Origin: Xanthoparmelia taractica
Taxonomy: Eukaryota > Ascomycota > Lecanoromycetes > Lecanorales > Parmeliaceae
Direction: 5' to 3'
Length of the DNA: 23,502 bases
Assembly: GCA_033085395.1 (NCBI GenBank)
Contig: JANQBS010000436.1
Coordinates: 1 to 23,502 of the forward strand
Shown one piece after another: positions 9,441-20,380 of the stretch. Position 1 is the first letter of the stretch, and every line of letters begins with the position of its first letter. The notes under the pieces are model-generated. The model was not told the DNA's origin, did not search any database, and saw only the letters and a program-made list of their open reading frames with translations. The position numbers and the translations under genes are program-made.

Positions 9441-12400
9441 TAGTTCTTATTCGAATTGTTTAATCGGTCTATTGTAGTTCTATTTAACGTATAAAGATTA
9501 TAAATTTCTCGTTACTTAAGGCCTTAGTTAGATCGTTAGCGATTATCTAATTAATTATTACTTATTTAAATTAAACGATCTTAATCTTAATCTAGTCACG
9601 CACGAAATATTATTAAATATCTATATACTTAATGCGTGAATAAAAACGAGAATTCTTTATAAGTGTTATAATTCTTTAATTATTAATCTTAATAAGTATT
9701 AACTTATTAGAAAGACTTAATTCGATATCTAACTCTAATAGTAAGCGTGTAAGTTATATAACTTTCTTAGCGGTCTATATTTAGATTATATATTCGATCT
9801 CGTATAAGGATAGAGTAATGAATTATTAACGCTTAAAGGTCTAGCTAATAGAACCTTCGTATAATAGAAAGATATACGTTCTTAGAGATCGACGAGTCTT
9901 CTAATCGAAGGCCCAGTCTACGTCTATATATCTCACAAGATTATTAACTATTTCGTATATTATTTTATAGTCTAGCGTTTCTTTAAGATAGCGAAGTATT
10001 TGTTTAATCGCTACGATATACTTAGAATTTAGTTATAATTATATCGAGATAGTATCGTCACTACGTAGTAGATATCTAGTTTAATTTAAATCATGAAATA
10101 TATAATAAATCTTATTATAAACTAATATTTCTAAATAATCTCGAGATTGGCTTTATTTATTAGTTCTTTCTAAAGTTAAATACCTAGCATTATTAATGTG
10201 AGTATAGTCGCGTAGTTACTTATATTGAATCTAGCTAGGATCTTCTTTAAGTACGTTATTTATATAACACGTATAATTCTTTTAATTCGATCTCTCTATA
10301 TTTTTATATCTAAATAATATAAATATAGATCGAGATCGATTATCGCAAATCGCTTACGAAGTTTCTATTTCAACTTCGCTATATATTTGAATCTCTTGAT
10401 ATTATATATTTGAATATTATTAATATATATACTTATTATAAAACGCGTAGTCTTATTAACGAAGAGTGAGTGATCTAATTCGATATATTTAAATTCTTTT
10501 AAGATAAGAAAATCGCGAAGAGTATAATATTATTCGCGAGATAACTACTTTAGGCTATATAGTGCTCTAAGTAATCGATATATCATATTTCTTATCTTAT
10601 ATCTCGTTGAATACTTAATATAGATAAGCTTCTTTAATAGAGTATTTAGAAACGTAATAATAACGTTTATCTATTTATAGTCTAGGTTGTAATATATTAT
10701 AATTACGAATAATACTTTAAATAATATGAATTTAACGACTAAAGCGAAGGTTTAATCGTACTTAATCTTATAGATCTACTTAAATTTCCGCATTATTCAG
10801 CGAGCTTTATAGAGAATAAATTTATTTAACTTCTTTTTAATTTTATAGACTTATCTATTAATTAATATTAATATATTCTTTAATCTATAAACTAGTTTTT
10901 AGATACTCATAATAATAAATAACTTTATCTATCGATTTCTCGCTTTCTTTTACTATTTAACGTACGAATTATTTATAACTTACTTATAAGTTAGGGGTTC
11001 GTAATCGTCTATTTTCTTAGTCGCTTAATAGCTTCTTATTTTAATTATCTTTTAAATAATAGCTATAAGATCGAAATCCGACTCGAAATTATAATAATTT
11101 AAGTTTTTATAATTTAGAATAGCTAGTCTATAATATAGGCGTTTAGCTTTTAGAGTCTTATTATATTTAATGTGAGTAATAATTCTTTAGATCTATATTT
11201 TAATATCGCTTTACTTTTTATTCAAAGAAGTCTTTTGAGAAGACTTAATATCTCGCTTAAGTCGCGAAGTGTACGTCTTATCGATATTTAAATCTAGGTA
11301 TGTTTCTAGATTAGATAAAAGTATCTCTTGAATATCTTCTTTATCGAATACTTTTATATCTTTCGTGTTCTTCGTGCTTAATTCTTTTATTAGAATGTTT
11401 CGAATATAATTGATATTTGAGATATTAAAGTAAGTGTTATTAAAGTGAGTGTTATTCGTATATAGATGCTTATTTTAATTCTCCCCTATATCGAATATAT
11501 CTAATACGACGTAATCGTCGATATCTGATACGGCGGAGATTATTATTTATAACTTATTAAAATTTATATAAAACGCTCGCTCGATTCTACGAGTGACTAA
11601 ATTTTATATTTAAAAGATATTAATTTCTTTATAATCAATTAAGTAGCACTTCTTATTACGCTTATTAAGCTTCTTTCGATTATTCTTTAAGATATAAACT
11701 TAGGCCACGTAATTAATAATTCGCATATAATTAAGAAACGATTTTTCATTGATTTAAGTCTCGTAAGATATAACGCCCTTGAGACGTAATATAAAATTTC
11801 TATTCTTTTAATAGATTTTAATATATAGAAGTTTTAATTATAGATAGCGCGTTAGATTAAAGTTAAATAGCATCGCTCTAACTTCGTTCATAATAATTCG
11901 ATTCTAAATCTCGCTAAGATTATTTTACTCTAATATAAAAATCACAGTAGACTTATAAATAATTTCGAAATTCTTGAATTATTATTTAAATTTATTATTA
12001 ATAAACTCGCTATAATTATTAAAATAAATAATCTTAATCTTATAATTAGACTAAGTCTTAATCTTAATCTTTTATTGGCGAAATAACTTAAATATCTTAT
12101 TTTTTCACTAATATTTAAAGTATTAGATGCGAAGAGTCGTCTAATTAATAAGAAGTATATAATATTTCGCTTCGTTAATAAACGATACGTTTAACAATTT
12201 ATTCATATTTATATAAATTTTATTTAATTTCTCGAGTACCTCGTATTACACTCTCTTTAAGACTTTTTTAAACGATTTAATCTTAATATAGATCTCGTAA
12301 ATAGTTCTTATATAAGACTTTTAGATTAATGTAATTCTCTTATTTATATTAATAAACCGTTTGAGATTTACTTTATTAAAATAATTTATTCGTTGATATT

Positions 12401-13494
12401 AGAGTTCGATTATTTTCTTATTAAATATTAGACTAGTCGTTAGAGCTCTTATATTTTACTAAATAAGCGTTACGATTTTAGTTATTAATTAAGTAACTTT
12501 AAGAATATAGATATTATTAATCTTAGAAGTATTCTCAACGAGCTTGAAATCTCGAAAGATATAATAATTATCTCCTTTAAACGAGATCGCGAATTCTTTT
12601 CGCGTTGCTTAACTAATTAAGAATAGTTCGTATGTAAGAGCTAATATATATAATACGTTATTAACGCTTATTACGTTACTAGATTTATCTAATATTAGTT
12701 ATTTTATCTTAACTATATCGCGACCCTTTATTTATATAATAATTTTATTAGTGATTAAGATCCTCGCTTAATATGGCTAATATCTAGTAAACTCGTTCTT
12801 ATCAAAGAATATGTGATTAATATAGTCTAAATCGATTATTTAATCGTGAATTATAGTTAACGAAGTTCTAGTTATATAAATTAAAATATAAATTAAAGTC
12901 TTATTAATAATTTGATTTTTAAAGATTTTTTTCTCGAAATTTAAAGAAAGAGATAAAGATCTAAAAATCTTCTGATTAGTATCGCCGATTAAATTCGCGT
13001 TAGAATTAAGCTAAATTATTAACTTAGTTTTCGCTTTCTTCTATATAGAAGAAATTGAAATTAGATCTTAATCGAGAACGTAGTATACGGGCTCTTTAAG
13101 TGTCGCTTTCTTATTACATTTAAGTGTAGAAATAGCGACCTTTAGATCTTAATATTCGTCGTCTTCTTTAATATCTATCTCGTATATAATTAAGTAAGTT
13201 ATAGTCGAGAGATAAGAATAATTATTATTCACAGAATTATTAGATCTTTCGCTATTAATTACGTTCGTCTTAGGCTTATTCTTATAGCTTTTAGATATCT
13301 TTTCTAAGTGTAGAGTTTAGTAATTAAGTAATTAGTATCTCTTCTTCTTTTTATTAATTAATAAGATATACTTTAAGCACTTCGAAGCGTTATTATTTCC
13401 TTTATAATTGCTACTATTGAAATTCTTCGACGCTTAATTATTAATATTACTATTATTATTTCCTCGGCCATGTCCGGAGATCCTCCCTTTACGA
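9441..13494 (-). pseudogene. Degraded copia gag (3' end) and pol: protease, integrase, RT, RNase H
   Basis: All on the minus strand. The gag end at 13494-13400 has a Gly/Asn-rich basic linker (RKGRISGHGRGNNN, unmutated) followed by KCLKY with a Lys-rich tail, a CCHC knuckle remnant. Protease near 12850-12790 shows IIDLDYINHIF where D-S-G-A is expected. Integrase spans about 12400-11850, with INEAKYYILLIN, then FNNYSEF near 12020 for the second Asp, and NRIIMNEVRAML near 11890. RT is at about 10900-10150, with the YVDD box mutated to YINN at 10416-10427, preceded by HSLFVN and followed by KRFAIIDLDLYLYYL. RNase H ends near 9620-9520 with RIKYIDI and DLTKAL. All domains a copia pol needs are present, but none is open. 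Confidence 0.85.
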
Positions 13495-13761
13495 TGTAAG
13501 GGGTTGGTTCGCTGGCGCTTAGCAAGCGACCTAACCAATATAAGAGACGTATAGTCGATACGATGATAATTTCTTTATTAAGTATTAAGTTCTAATAGAA
13601 CTAATCTCTAAGAAACACGAAAACTCTAGAATATACGAAGACGATATATAATCGCCAAGGCCCCATTAAGGTCTTAGGTTATAAATCTCGCTATAATTTC
13701 GTAATAAATTCTAGATACTTAAGTAATCGACGCTAAAACGTATATAGCGCTAGATCTAATA
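13495..13761 (-). repeat. LTR-X copy 1 (267 bp)
   Basis: Matches 17047-17312 in inverted orientation over its whole length, apart from transitions and one single-base gap; homology stops sharply at both ends. On the minus strand it runs from TATTAGATC (for TGTCAGGCC in copy 2) to CCCCTTACA, so the ancestral ends are TG...CA. It carries a TATATAT word and a TTAATAAAG poly(A)-like word. It is therefore most simply an LTR. The flanks (TACGA on the left, ATTAT on the right) do not match, so it is not a plain solo LTR insertion. The part 13495-13560 keeps GC; the rest is mutated. It separates truncated copia gag from the PKS relic. Confidence 0.7.
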
Positions 13762-14215
13762 ATTATTTTTTCTTTTAAACTCTAATTCTTAGATACTATT
13801 TAATATAATATTTTTATTACGTAATATAAAAAATCTTTAAATTTTAATTATAATCTTCGCCCCGAGGTCAATCATCTACCAAGTAATTCGTCGACCCAGA
13901 CCTCCCAGACGACCTGCAATCATGTAGCTTTTATGGCTGTGGAAGACATCTTCAGGACGAGAGTCTGGTAAGACCTACCGATTTAGTACTTAGTCTGGAC
14001 GTATAGCAATCTCCGGGATCTAAACTTACTGAAGTTTGGCCATCCTCTCTAAAATCTAATACAGTTTTGCCAGTATTATTCCCTCCTCGAAAATAGCGAA
14101 AGGCGTCCTCAGCTTGAGCTGCTTGGTAAACATGTAACGGCTGAGGAGACCCTTCTCGTGGCACGCTATTGAGTCTCCTAGTATCATAAAGCAACAATGC
14201 ATCGGCGACATGCAT
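13762..14215 (-). pseudogene. Fragment of a reducing polyketide synthase (ER end and KR start)
   Basis: On the minus strand an open piece of 87 codons (14215-13952) contains PQPLHVYQAAQAEDAFRYF and NNTGKTVL, the usual end of the enoyl-reductase domain of fungal highly reducing PKSs. After a one-base frame change, about 13975-13850 reads KSYMIAGRLGGLGRR then W-stop-MIDLGAK, the NADPH-binding start of a ketoreductase domain with one Gly changed to Arg. ER followed by KR is the standard domain order in these enzymes. From 13865 down to LTR-X the frame continues (ELEFKR) but becomes AT-rich with stops. The remaining PKS domains are absent here. Function is known for the family only; this copy is dead. 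A related MDR/SDR fusion is possible but less likely. Confidence 0.65.
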
Positions 14216-14990
14216 GTAGTCTACCTAATGCATCAGTCCGTGGCGATGGAGCTGTCCAGGTTAAGCAGCAGTCTGAACAACTGTAGACAATGCCGGTTCT
14301 CGCGGCGCTGGTCTCCTCTCACAAAAGGGAAGGTCTATTAATACTCCAAGAATTGGCGGCCACAAAGCATGCATTAGTTTAGGATTGGTATGCTACATCA
14401 CCATCAGCCAAACAGGAAAAAGCCACGTGCAAAATGCATGTTAATATGGCAATAGAGTGAATCAGCCCAAAAAAACCTTCCACTTCCCCATACCATGCAG
14501 ATTCCTACAAAAGGTTTAGATGATCCTGCAAAGGATTTTCCAAAGTCCAGCCCAAAAGACGGCTGGCCGAGCACAGCCATTGAGCCATCAAAAGCGAGAC
14601 TAAAGAGACAAAGCCGAGGCACAGTGTAGTGACGACGTCGTATGCGCTCTATGACCCTCAAAAAGCCATGAATGGCTGGGTCTAGTAAGTACATATGAAT
14701 AATCGCACAATACAAGTCATAAGCGGACATTTACATGGTTTTTGGGATTGCAGATCTCATGCAAGTCTAACCCGGAGATGACGGGCATATTTCGAGACTA
14801 GGCAAACATCCAGCATCTTGGCAAAACCTCCCCCACGTTGTTTTAGGTGCATGATTAGGTACTTCTAGATTGTTCCTATTATTGCACAAAGTGCTAAAGG
14901 AACCTGGGTTACAGCTTGGCCGGGGTAGAAATTAGCTTATCCGGGATAGACTTTTGCATATGCTCAGTAGAGAGGTTTAGTAGTTTTTTT
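14216..14990. other. GC-balanced single-copy-looking DNA next to the PKS relic
   Basis: Base composition is normal, with no RIP signature and no repeat elsewhere in the window. It would be upstream of the PKS relic on the minus strand, but no ER or earlier PKS motif could be read in it. At about 14985-15000 it changes abruptly to AT-rich sequence. Apart from the weak open frame at 14404-14730, nothing is supported in it. Confidence 0.5.
14404..14730 (-). CDS. Open frame of 108 codons, not recognised
   Basis: An ATG-to-stop frame in GC-balanced DNA, with a basic stretch (RVIERIRRRHY, about residues 25-35) and a Trp/Phe/Gly-rich C-terminal half. I see no known domain, no signal peptide and no PKS motif. 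It is on the same strand as the PKS relic and about 190 bp upstream of it. It may be a chance frame, an exon of the decayed gene, or a small real gene; chance is the default reading. Confidence 0.2.
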   Translation of the reverse strand: MSAYDLYCAIIHMYLLDPAIHGFLRVIERIRRRHYTVPRLCLFSLAFDGSMAVLGQPSFGLDFGKSFAGSSKPFVGICMVWGSGRFFWADSLYCHINMHFARGFFLFG

Positions 14991-15411
14991 TAAAAGAAAT
15001 AATTTAAAGCGGGATTAGTTCTACTGTCGATCCGCTAATCTAAAGAGATAATATATTAAACTTTATAAATTTAGTTTAATCTATTATAAAAGTCTTCTAA
15101 TTTAATTCTTTCTTCTTATTCTATTATATTTATATATTATAGACTATTAATAAGAGGAATATTATTATAATTATTTTTCTAGTTATACTAATAAGTTCTT
15201 AAATCGTAATCGCTACTACGTGACGCTATATTTATATTCTCGCTAGAGTATAATTAATTCGATTTCGATTTAAATAAACAAATACTAAAATAATTACGAA
15301 GAACTATATATTTTATAAAAAAAGATATATATTTTCTAGCTAGCTACTTTAATCTAGAAAGTATAGAATATTATAAGCGAATACGATCTAGTTTAAAATT
15401 TATATTATATC
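14991..15411. other. AT-rich degraded DNA
   Basis: A sharp composition change begins this stretch. From about 15240 a plus-strand frame looks coding (Lys/Ile-rich, TAA stops) and may be the upstream part of the sequence that resumes at 16358 beyond the TIR element. No family recognised. Confidence 0.35.
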
Positions 15412-15413
15412 TA

Positions 15414-16355
15414 CGGGTCGGAAAGGTCTGGAATGGTCTGGGATATGGGGTGTCGATATCATACCATGATATAGTATAATATTGAGATTTTATTATTTGA
15501 TTTTTATGGGATAATCTGAGAGACGTGCTGATATTATGAAATAATCTAAGAAATTTCTAATATATGCAGGGGTATCTTATATTATATATAGGGATATGGG
15601 AAATATACTATATATAGAAGAAGTTATTCTATATAGAATTATGCGAACGTATTCTAATTATTATTCTAGTTATTACTTCACTTTATTATTATATTATTAA
15701 GTATTCTAGTTATTATTCTAGTCATTACTTTACTTCATTATTACTATTACTATTACTTTACTTTATTATCGCGTTATTAAGCTAAGCTCGCTATCGCATT
15801 TGATATCTTATTACGAAAGATCTTCGTAATTATCTAGAGCTTGGCGAGCTATTTCTATTACTATTAGTATATTTAATTTATTTAATTATTAGAAGAATTA
15901 CTAGCACGTTAATTATAATAGTAATCTACTATTTATTCTATAATAATAAATTTTCTTCTTCTTTCTTCGCATTATAAAAAGAATTTACGATTATTCTTTA
16001 TAGTTATATATTCTTAGTTATTAAAGTTACACGCTTCGCATAAATAATATAAAGATTAATATCTTCGAATATATAATAAAGAAAAGCAATTATTTAAGCT
16101 AATTTCGCTCTAACTTATATATTAATCTAAAATTTTCTTATCTTATTCGCTAACTAATATAAGAAATAATCTACATTATAGAATATCTCTATATATATTA
16201 GAAATTTCTTAGACCATTTCATAATATTAGTAATTTCCCATCTTATATCTTTATAAGTAATCTAATATAACCCCACTATGATACTCTCCCATAATATAAT
16301 ATGATACGATATAATATAAGATATTCCATCAAATATACCAGACCTTTTCGGCCCG
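15414..16355 (+). mobile_element. Non-autonomous TIR element, family A, copy 1 (942 bp)
   Basis: Starts CGGGTCGGAAAGGTCTGG and ends CCAGACCTTTTCGGCCCG, an inverted pair, and is flanked by TA on both sides (15412-15413, 16356-16357), the target preference of the Tc1/mariner superfamily. Further in, subterminal inverted repeats include a GAAATTTCT block near each end. No transposase frame is visible. The interior has T/A-rich imperfect repeats around 15650-15775 (TTCTAGTTATTACTT type). The TIR region keeps many TG and CA dinucleotides, unlike its surroundings. It is the same family as 21274-22450, in opposite orientation, but about 235 bp shorter in the middle. Confidence 0.85.
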
Positions 16356-16357
16356 TA

Positions 16358-17046
16358 CTTATATCTACTACTATATAAGCTATTATAGCTATAATTACAT
16401 TTTAAGCTTATATAATTCTTTAAACGACTATCGATCTATTTATCTATTATTTTAAATAATATTTTTAAATATCTATAAAGACGTTATAATACTATTCTCT
16501 CTTAATATCTAACGCTTACTTATAAGCGAATTCGACTATATATATATACTATTAAGCGAGTTAATAATTACTATAAACGACGTACTATCTAGACTTTTAT
16601 TAATAGAATATTTTAAAGAAAAGTATATTTTTAGAAAAAGTAAGAACTTTAATACTTTATCTATAAAAAATTATATATTATAGTATAAATAGTAGTTATC
16701 TATTTAAATAGTCTAATTAGCGCTAGCTATAGTTCTTATAAAGAAAAGATCGTAGATATTATAATACTTTAAAGTTTTAAAGTACTTACTAAACTCGATC
16801 GAATATTTAGAAATAAGTCTAAACGCTACTATTTCTTTAGAGATAAAACCTATATCTATTAGAGCTATATTATATTCTCTTATATAGACTTAGTCTTTAA
16901 AATAAAGTAACGCTTTAATAGAAAGATAGCTAGTATTAGAATTATAGTAGAATATAGCTTTAGACGAACGTAGAAACTCTAGATATCTAATGTCTTAAAA
17001 TTATAGCTAAAGATAGATCTATAGTTCGCAAGAATATCTCTATTAT
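16358..17046 (+). pseudogene. Unassigned degraded coding-like sequence
   Basis: A plus-strand frame stays protein-like over most of this stretch if TAA/TAG are read as Gln or Trp. It includes IKKRS near 16740, FKVLKYLLNSIEYLEISLNA near 16770-16830 and IALDERRNSRYL near 16957-16990. It appears to continue sequence left of the TIR element at 15414 and is cut by LTR-X copy 2. It could be the gag of the second gypsy element or part of a different transposon. I recognise no domain, so no function is given. Confidence 0.35.
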
Positions 17047-17312
17047 TGTCAGGCCTAGCGCTGCATACGCCTTAGCGTCGACTACTTATGAGTTTAGAAT
17101 TCATTGCGGGGTCATAACGAGGTTTATAACCTAAGGCCTTAGCGAGGCCTTGGCGATTATATATCATCTTCGTCTATTTTAGAGTTTTCGTATTTTTTAG
17201 AGATTAGTTCTATTAGAACTTAATATTAATAAAAAAATTATTATCGTATTAATTATACGTCTCTTATATTAATTGAATTGCTTACTAAGCGCTAGCGAAT
17301 TAATTTTTTATA
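17047..17312 (+). repeat. LTR-X copy 2 (266 bp)
   Basis: Inverted partner of 13495-13761. It begins TGTCAGGCCTAGCGC and ends in TTTTTTATA, where copy 1 has CCCCTTACA, so the end has been mutated. The first 115 bp are GC-balanced and the rest AT-rich, the mirror of copy 1. Flanks are ATTAT on the left and GAGCG on the right, with no duplication. It may be the 5' LTR of the gypsy pol remnant downstream or an unrelated solo LTR. Confidence 0.7.
17158..17164 (+). promoter_or_regulatory. TATA-like word in LTR-X
   Basis: TATATAT about 110 bases into LTR-X, conserved in copy 1 even though both copies are mutated around it. The U3 promoter role is inferred. Confidence 0.35.
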
Positions 17313-17699
17313 GAGCGAAGTAAGAAAAACGAATAATAGAGATAACTTCTTTTATTATTACGAAGAGATAAATTAAGCTATAGAGTAATTAGAGATAACT
17401 TATTGTTTTATTTAATTATAAAATATATATTAATTTAATTACGTAAAAGTTCGTAATTTAGTAAGATTTTTAATTATATATTACTATCTTATTATAAACG
17501 AAAGCTCTTAATAAGTAAGATAAATATTATTATAATACTTATTAGCTAAATTATTAAATAGTCGATAACTAAGATTAAGAATAATAATATAATATACTAT
17601 TCTACGTCGTAGATTAAGAAGATATCAATATCGTATTAAGTATACTCGAGTTATATTAATTATATATTCTATTTAACTATACGGCGACGTAATAACGAT
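17313..17699 (+). other. AT-rich degraded sequence, possibly gag end
   Basis: A plus-strand frame near 17330-17400 reads NRDNFFYYYEEIN, with spacing that would suit a CCHC zinc knuckle, but the codons are not all reachable by C-to-T or G-to-A change. An Arg/Tyr-rich stretch (LRRYQYRIKYTRVI) lies near 17600-17650. Nothing firmer can be said. Confidence 0.25.
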
Positions 17700-17701
17700 T
17701 A

Positions 17702-17973
17702 CGGGTTGGAAAGGTGTGGTATATTTGATGGTATGGGACTAGTTTTTCGAATATCATATCGAAAGGTGTAGGATATCCCATACTCCCATTGGGTTTTTAA
17801 TAAATATATTATATAATATTTTTTTATATTCTAACAATACGTAAAAAGCTTAAGCGAACGCTTATGTAATTATAAAATTCTATAAATAGATTAAAAAGAT
17901 ATAATTTTTTAAAAAAAGTTAAAAAAAAGTTGAAAACGACTATGTTCAATAGATACCACACCTTTCCGGCCCG
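17702..17973 (+). mobile_element. Short TIR element (MITE-like), family B, copy 1 (272 bp)
   Basis: Ends CGGGTTGGAAAGGTGTGGTAT and ATACCACACCTTTCCGGCCCG are near-perfect inverted repeats, and TA flanks both sides (17700-17701, 17974-17975). No coding capacity. The first 14 bases are nearly those of family A, so both families could have been moved by one transposase. It is inserted at the upstream edge of the surviving gypsy RT sequence. Confidence 0.88.
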
Positions 17974-17975
17974 TA

Positions 17976-20380
17976 ATTAATAATATAGCTATAAGTTAAG
18001 AACGTGTAATAATAATTTAAGAGTAATTAGCGTCGCAGAGCTATCGAAATATAGAAGTCTTTTTAGATTCTATAAATTTTTATTAACGCTTTATTTATAA
18101 ATGCTTTATTATTATAACGTCTCTTATTAATTTATTTAAGAATAATAAAATTAATAAAAAATTAGAATTATTTAAGTAATTAGAAGACGCTAGATTAATT
18201 TTAGAGTAATTATATAATACTTTTACAATTACGTTATTTCTACTATATTACGATTCTTAAAAAAATTACATTTAAAGATTAATATTTTTGACTTCGATAT
18301 AAGAGCTATACTTTTATAATAAAATAACGATAATTATTATTAACTCGTCGCGTTTTTTTCCAGAAAGATAATATTAATAGAATAAAACTATAAGATTCTC
18401 GATTAAAAATTACTTATTATTATTATAGCGATAAAGTAATAACGTTATTATTTAAAAGATAATAATTATTATATTAAGATATAGATAAATTATAATAATC
18501 TTAAGAGATTTATAAAATAAAAGTAACTTAATTCTAAATAGACTCGTTAAGCGTTAAAATTAATCGTTTATAATTTTAAGATTTTTTATCGAATAAAAAA
18601 ATTAAATTTTATAAATACGTTATCGCGACGATTAAATTACGAAAATTTATCGTTATTAAATATTAAATTATTATTTACACTTTAAAATAAATTTATTCTT
18701 TAAATTAGCGACGAGCTATTTTAAAGAGATAAAGAAGTAATAATAATAATAACGTTTACGCTATAAGTCGTAGATATTTAAATAATTATTTTAAAAAAAA
18801 AGATTAAGATTATATTTAAAATTATATATAACGTTTTATAAAGATTAATAAAAACGCTAATTCGAGAGCTATAGTCTTATAATTATTAAGTAAGCTCTTT
18901 TTAAGTTAATGCGAATACGTTTATAAAGCGACGTTATACTCGTAATTAAATATAAATCTTAGACTTCGAGAGACTATTACGAAATAATAATCGTCTCTAT
19001 ATATCTAAAAATAATATCTTAGAAAAAGAACTTATTAATAAGTATTATAATAATTCTCTAATAGAATACTTTAACGCTATAAAGATATATAAGCTTCTTA
19101 CTCGAAAATAATATTAAAATAAAAGTCTTAAAAAAGTTATTAACGTATTAGGACGTCGCGTTATCGACTCTATAATAAATTAATCTCGCTTCTTATTATT
19201 ATTATTAAATTATAAAAAAAAAAATTTAGATTTTATTATAAGCTTACTATTAAGTAAGCTTAAAGACGTTATTTATAACGCTATTCTAGTTATAATAAAT
19301 TAATTTACGAAAATAATTAAACATTTATTAATAATAATTAAAATCGACGTCGTTAAGCTAGCGAAAGTATTTTATACTAAAATTATTTATCGCTATAAAA
19401 TACTTAATAATATCGTTAATAATAAAGACTTGATATTTATTAGCGAGTTTTAATTAGCGATTTATTATTATTTAAAGATAAAGCGTTATTTAAGTATTAT
19501 CTTTTATTCTTAAATTAACAATTAAATTAAGAGTTAAAATTAAATACTAATATATTACTTACGCGTGTTTACTAATAAAAAGTAAATTAATTAACCTAAA
19601 CTACTATCTATAATAGAATTTACATATATAAATAATTAATATATCTTTATTAAAACGATATTATTCTTCTTAATATATAAATATTATTTAAAAATACGTT
19701 AAAAGATCGAGAACGACTTCGTTAAGAAAAGAATATTCGCTATAAATAAAAAGATAAAAAGATTATAGACGCTAAGAGATAAGATAGTAGAGCGATTACG
19801 TAGCGCTATTATAGCTTAAGTTTAATAATATAATAAATCGTATTAATCTTAGAGCTATAAAGTAAATAATTTAATAATATTAGTAATTAAGAATTTAAAA
19901 TAAAAACGCTTAAATAAAAACTTAATTTATAAATATATAAGACTTTTTCGAATTATAAATAAAATAGAATCGTATGCGTATCGCTTAGTATTATCTTCTA
20001 CGTATAGAATTTATAATATCTTTTATATATTATTACTTAAATTATATTATATACGCGATTGCGACGTAATAGCGAAATTCTTTATATACGTTTTTAAGCT
20101 TATTAATAATAATAAGATATAGAAGATAAAAGATATTATTAATAAGATTAAGAAGCGAGAAGACGTTTAATATAAAATTAAATAAATTAATTAAGACGAA
20201 GAATATAATTAATAATTATTAGATAAAAGAACTTAAGCGTATTAATAAGTTAACTTAGATCTATAATACATAGAAGATTAATAAGCGAAAGTATTAAGTA
20301 TTGAATAAAAAAGCTATTTAATTAGATTAATAATCGTCGCTAAGTAAGCGAAGACGTCGAAAACGAAAGTAAATATAATA
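17976..20380 (+). pseudogene. pol: Second gypsy pol: RT end, RNase H, integrase, chromodomain
   Basis: Begins inside RT, after the catalytic box, at about ERVIII (18010) and VFLDSINFYQRFIYK (18055-18115). A frame change occurs at an A-run near 18258-18266. RNase H follows: FDFDIRAILL at 18287, VAFFFRK near 18350 and TLSRRLNYEN near 18620-18650. Integrase has LINKYYNNSLIEYFN near 19035, the first catalytic Asp kept at 19229 (LDFII), and YNAILVIINQFTK near 19280. The C-terminal region KNLKQKRLNKNLIYKYI lies near 19890-19950. A chromodomain remnant is at about 20117-20235 (IINKIKKRED...DEEYNQQLL), its aromatic residues turned to stops. Chromodomain integrases mark the chromovirus branch of Ty3/gypsy. 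Protease and the RT N-terminus are missing. It is a different lineage from the element at 118-9127. Confidence 0.82.

Larger units (their letters stand above)
9128..13494 (-). mobile_element. Ty1/copia retrotransposon, 5' truncated and RIP-degraded
   Basis: On the minus strand the order is gag zinc knuckle, protease, integrase, RT, RNase H, purine tract and 3' LTR; integrase before RT is the copia (Pseudoviridae) order. The 5' LTR and the N-terminal two-thirds of gag are absent. The sequence joins a different LTR (LTR-X) at 13495 and then PKS-like DNA. Its 3' LTR is split by the gypsy element. The body is heavily mutated, with TAA/TAG for Gln and Trp. Confidence 0.85.

Noticed and set aside
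13495..13620. Gag coding running on into LTR-X (open basic frame on the minus strand)
   Set aside because: The frame is open for a while, but homology between the two LTR-X copies stops exactly at CCCCTTACA, which marks a repeat end, not a coding boundary.
13495..13761. LTR-X as the 5' LTR of the copia element
   Set aside because: The copia 3' LTR beginning at 9386 is unrelated in sequence, and copia gag next to LTR-X starts in its C-terminal zinc-knuckle part with no leader.
17330..17400. Firm CCHC zinc knuckle
   Set aside because: The spacing fits, but several codons would need transversions to give Cys or His, so it is kept only as a weak hint.
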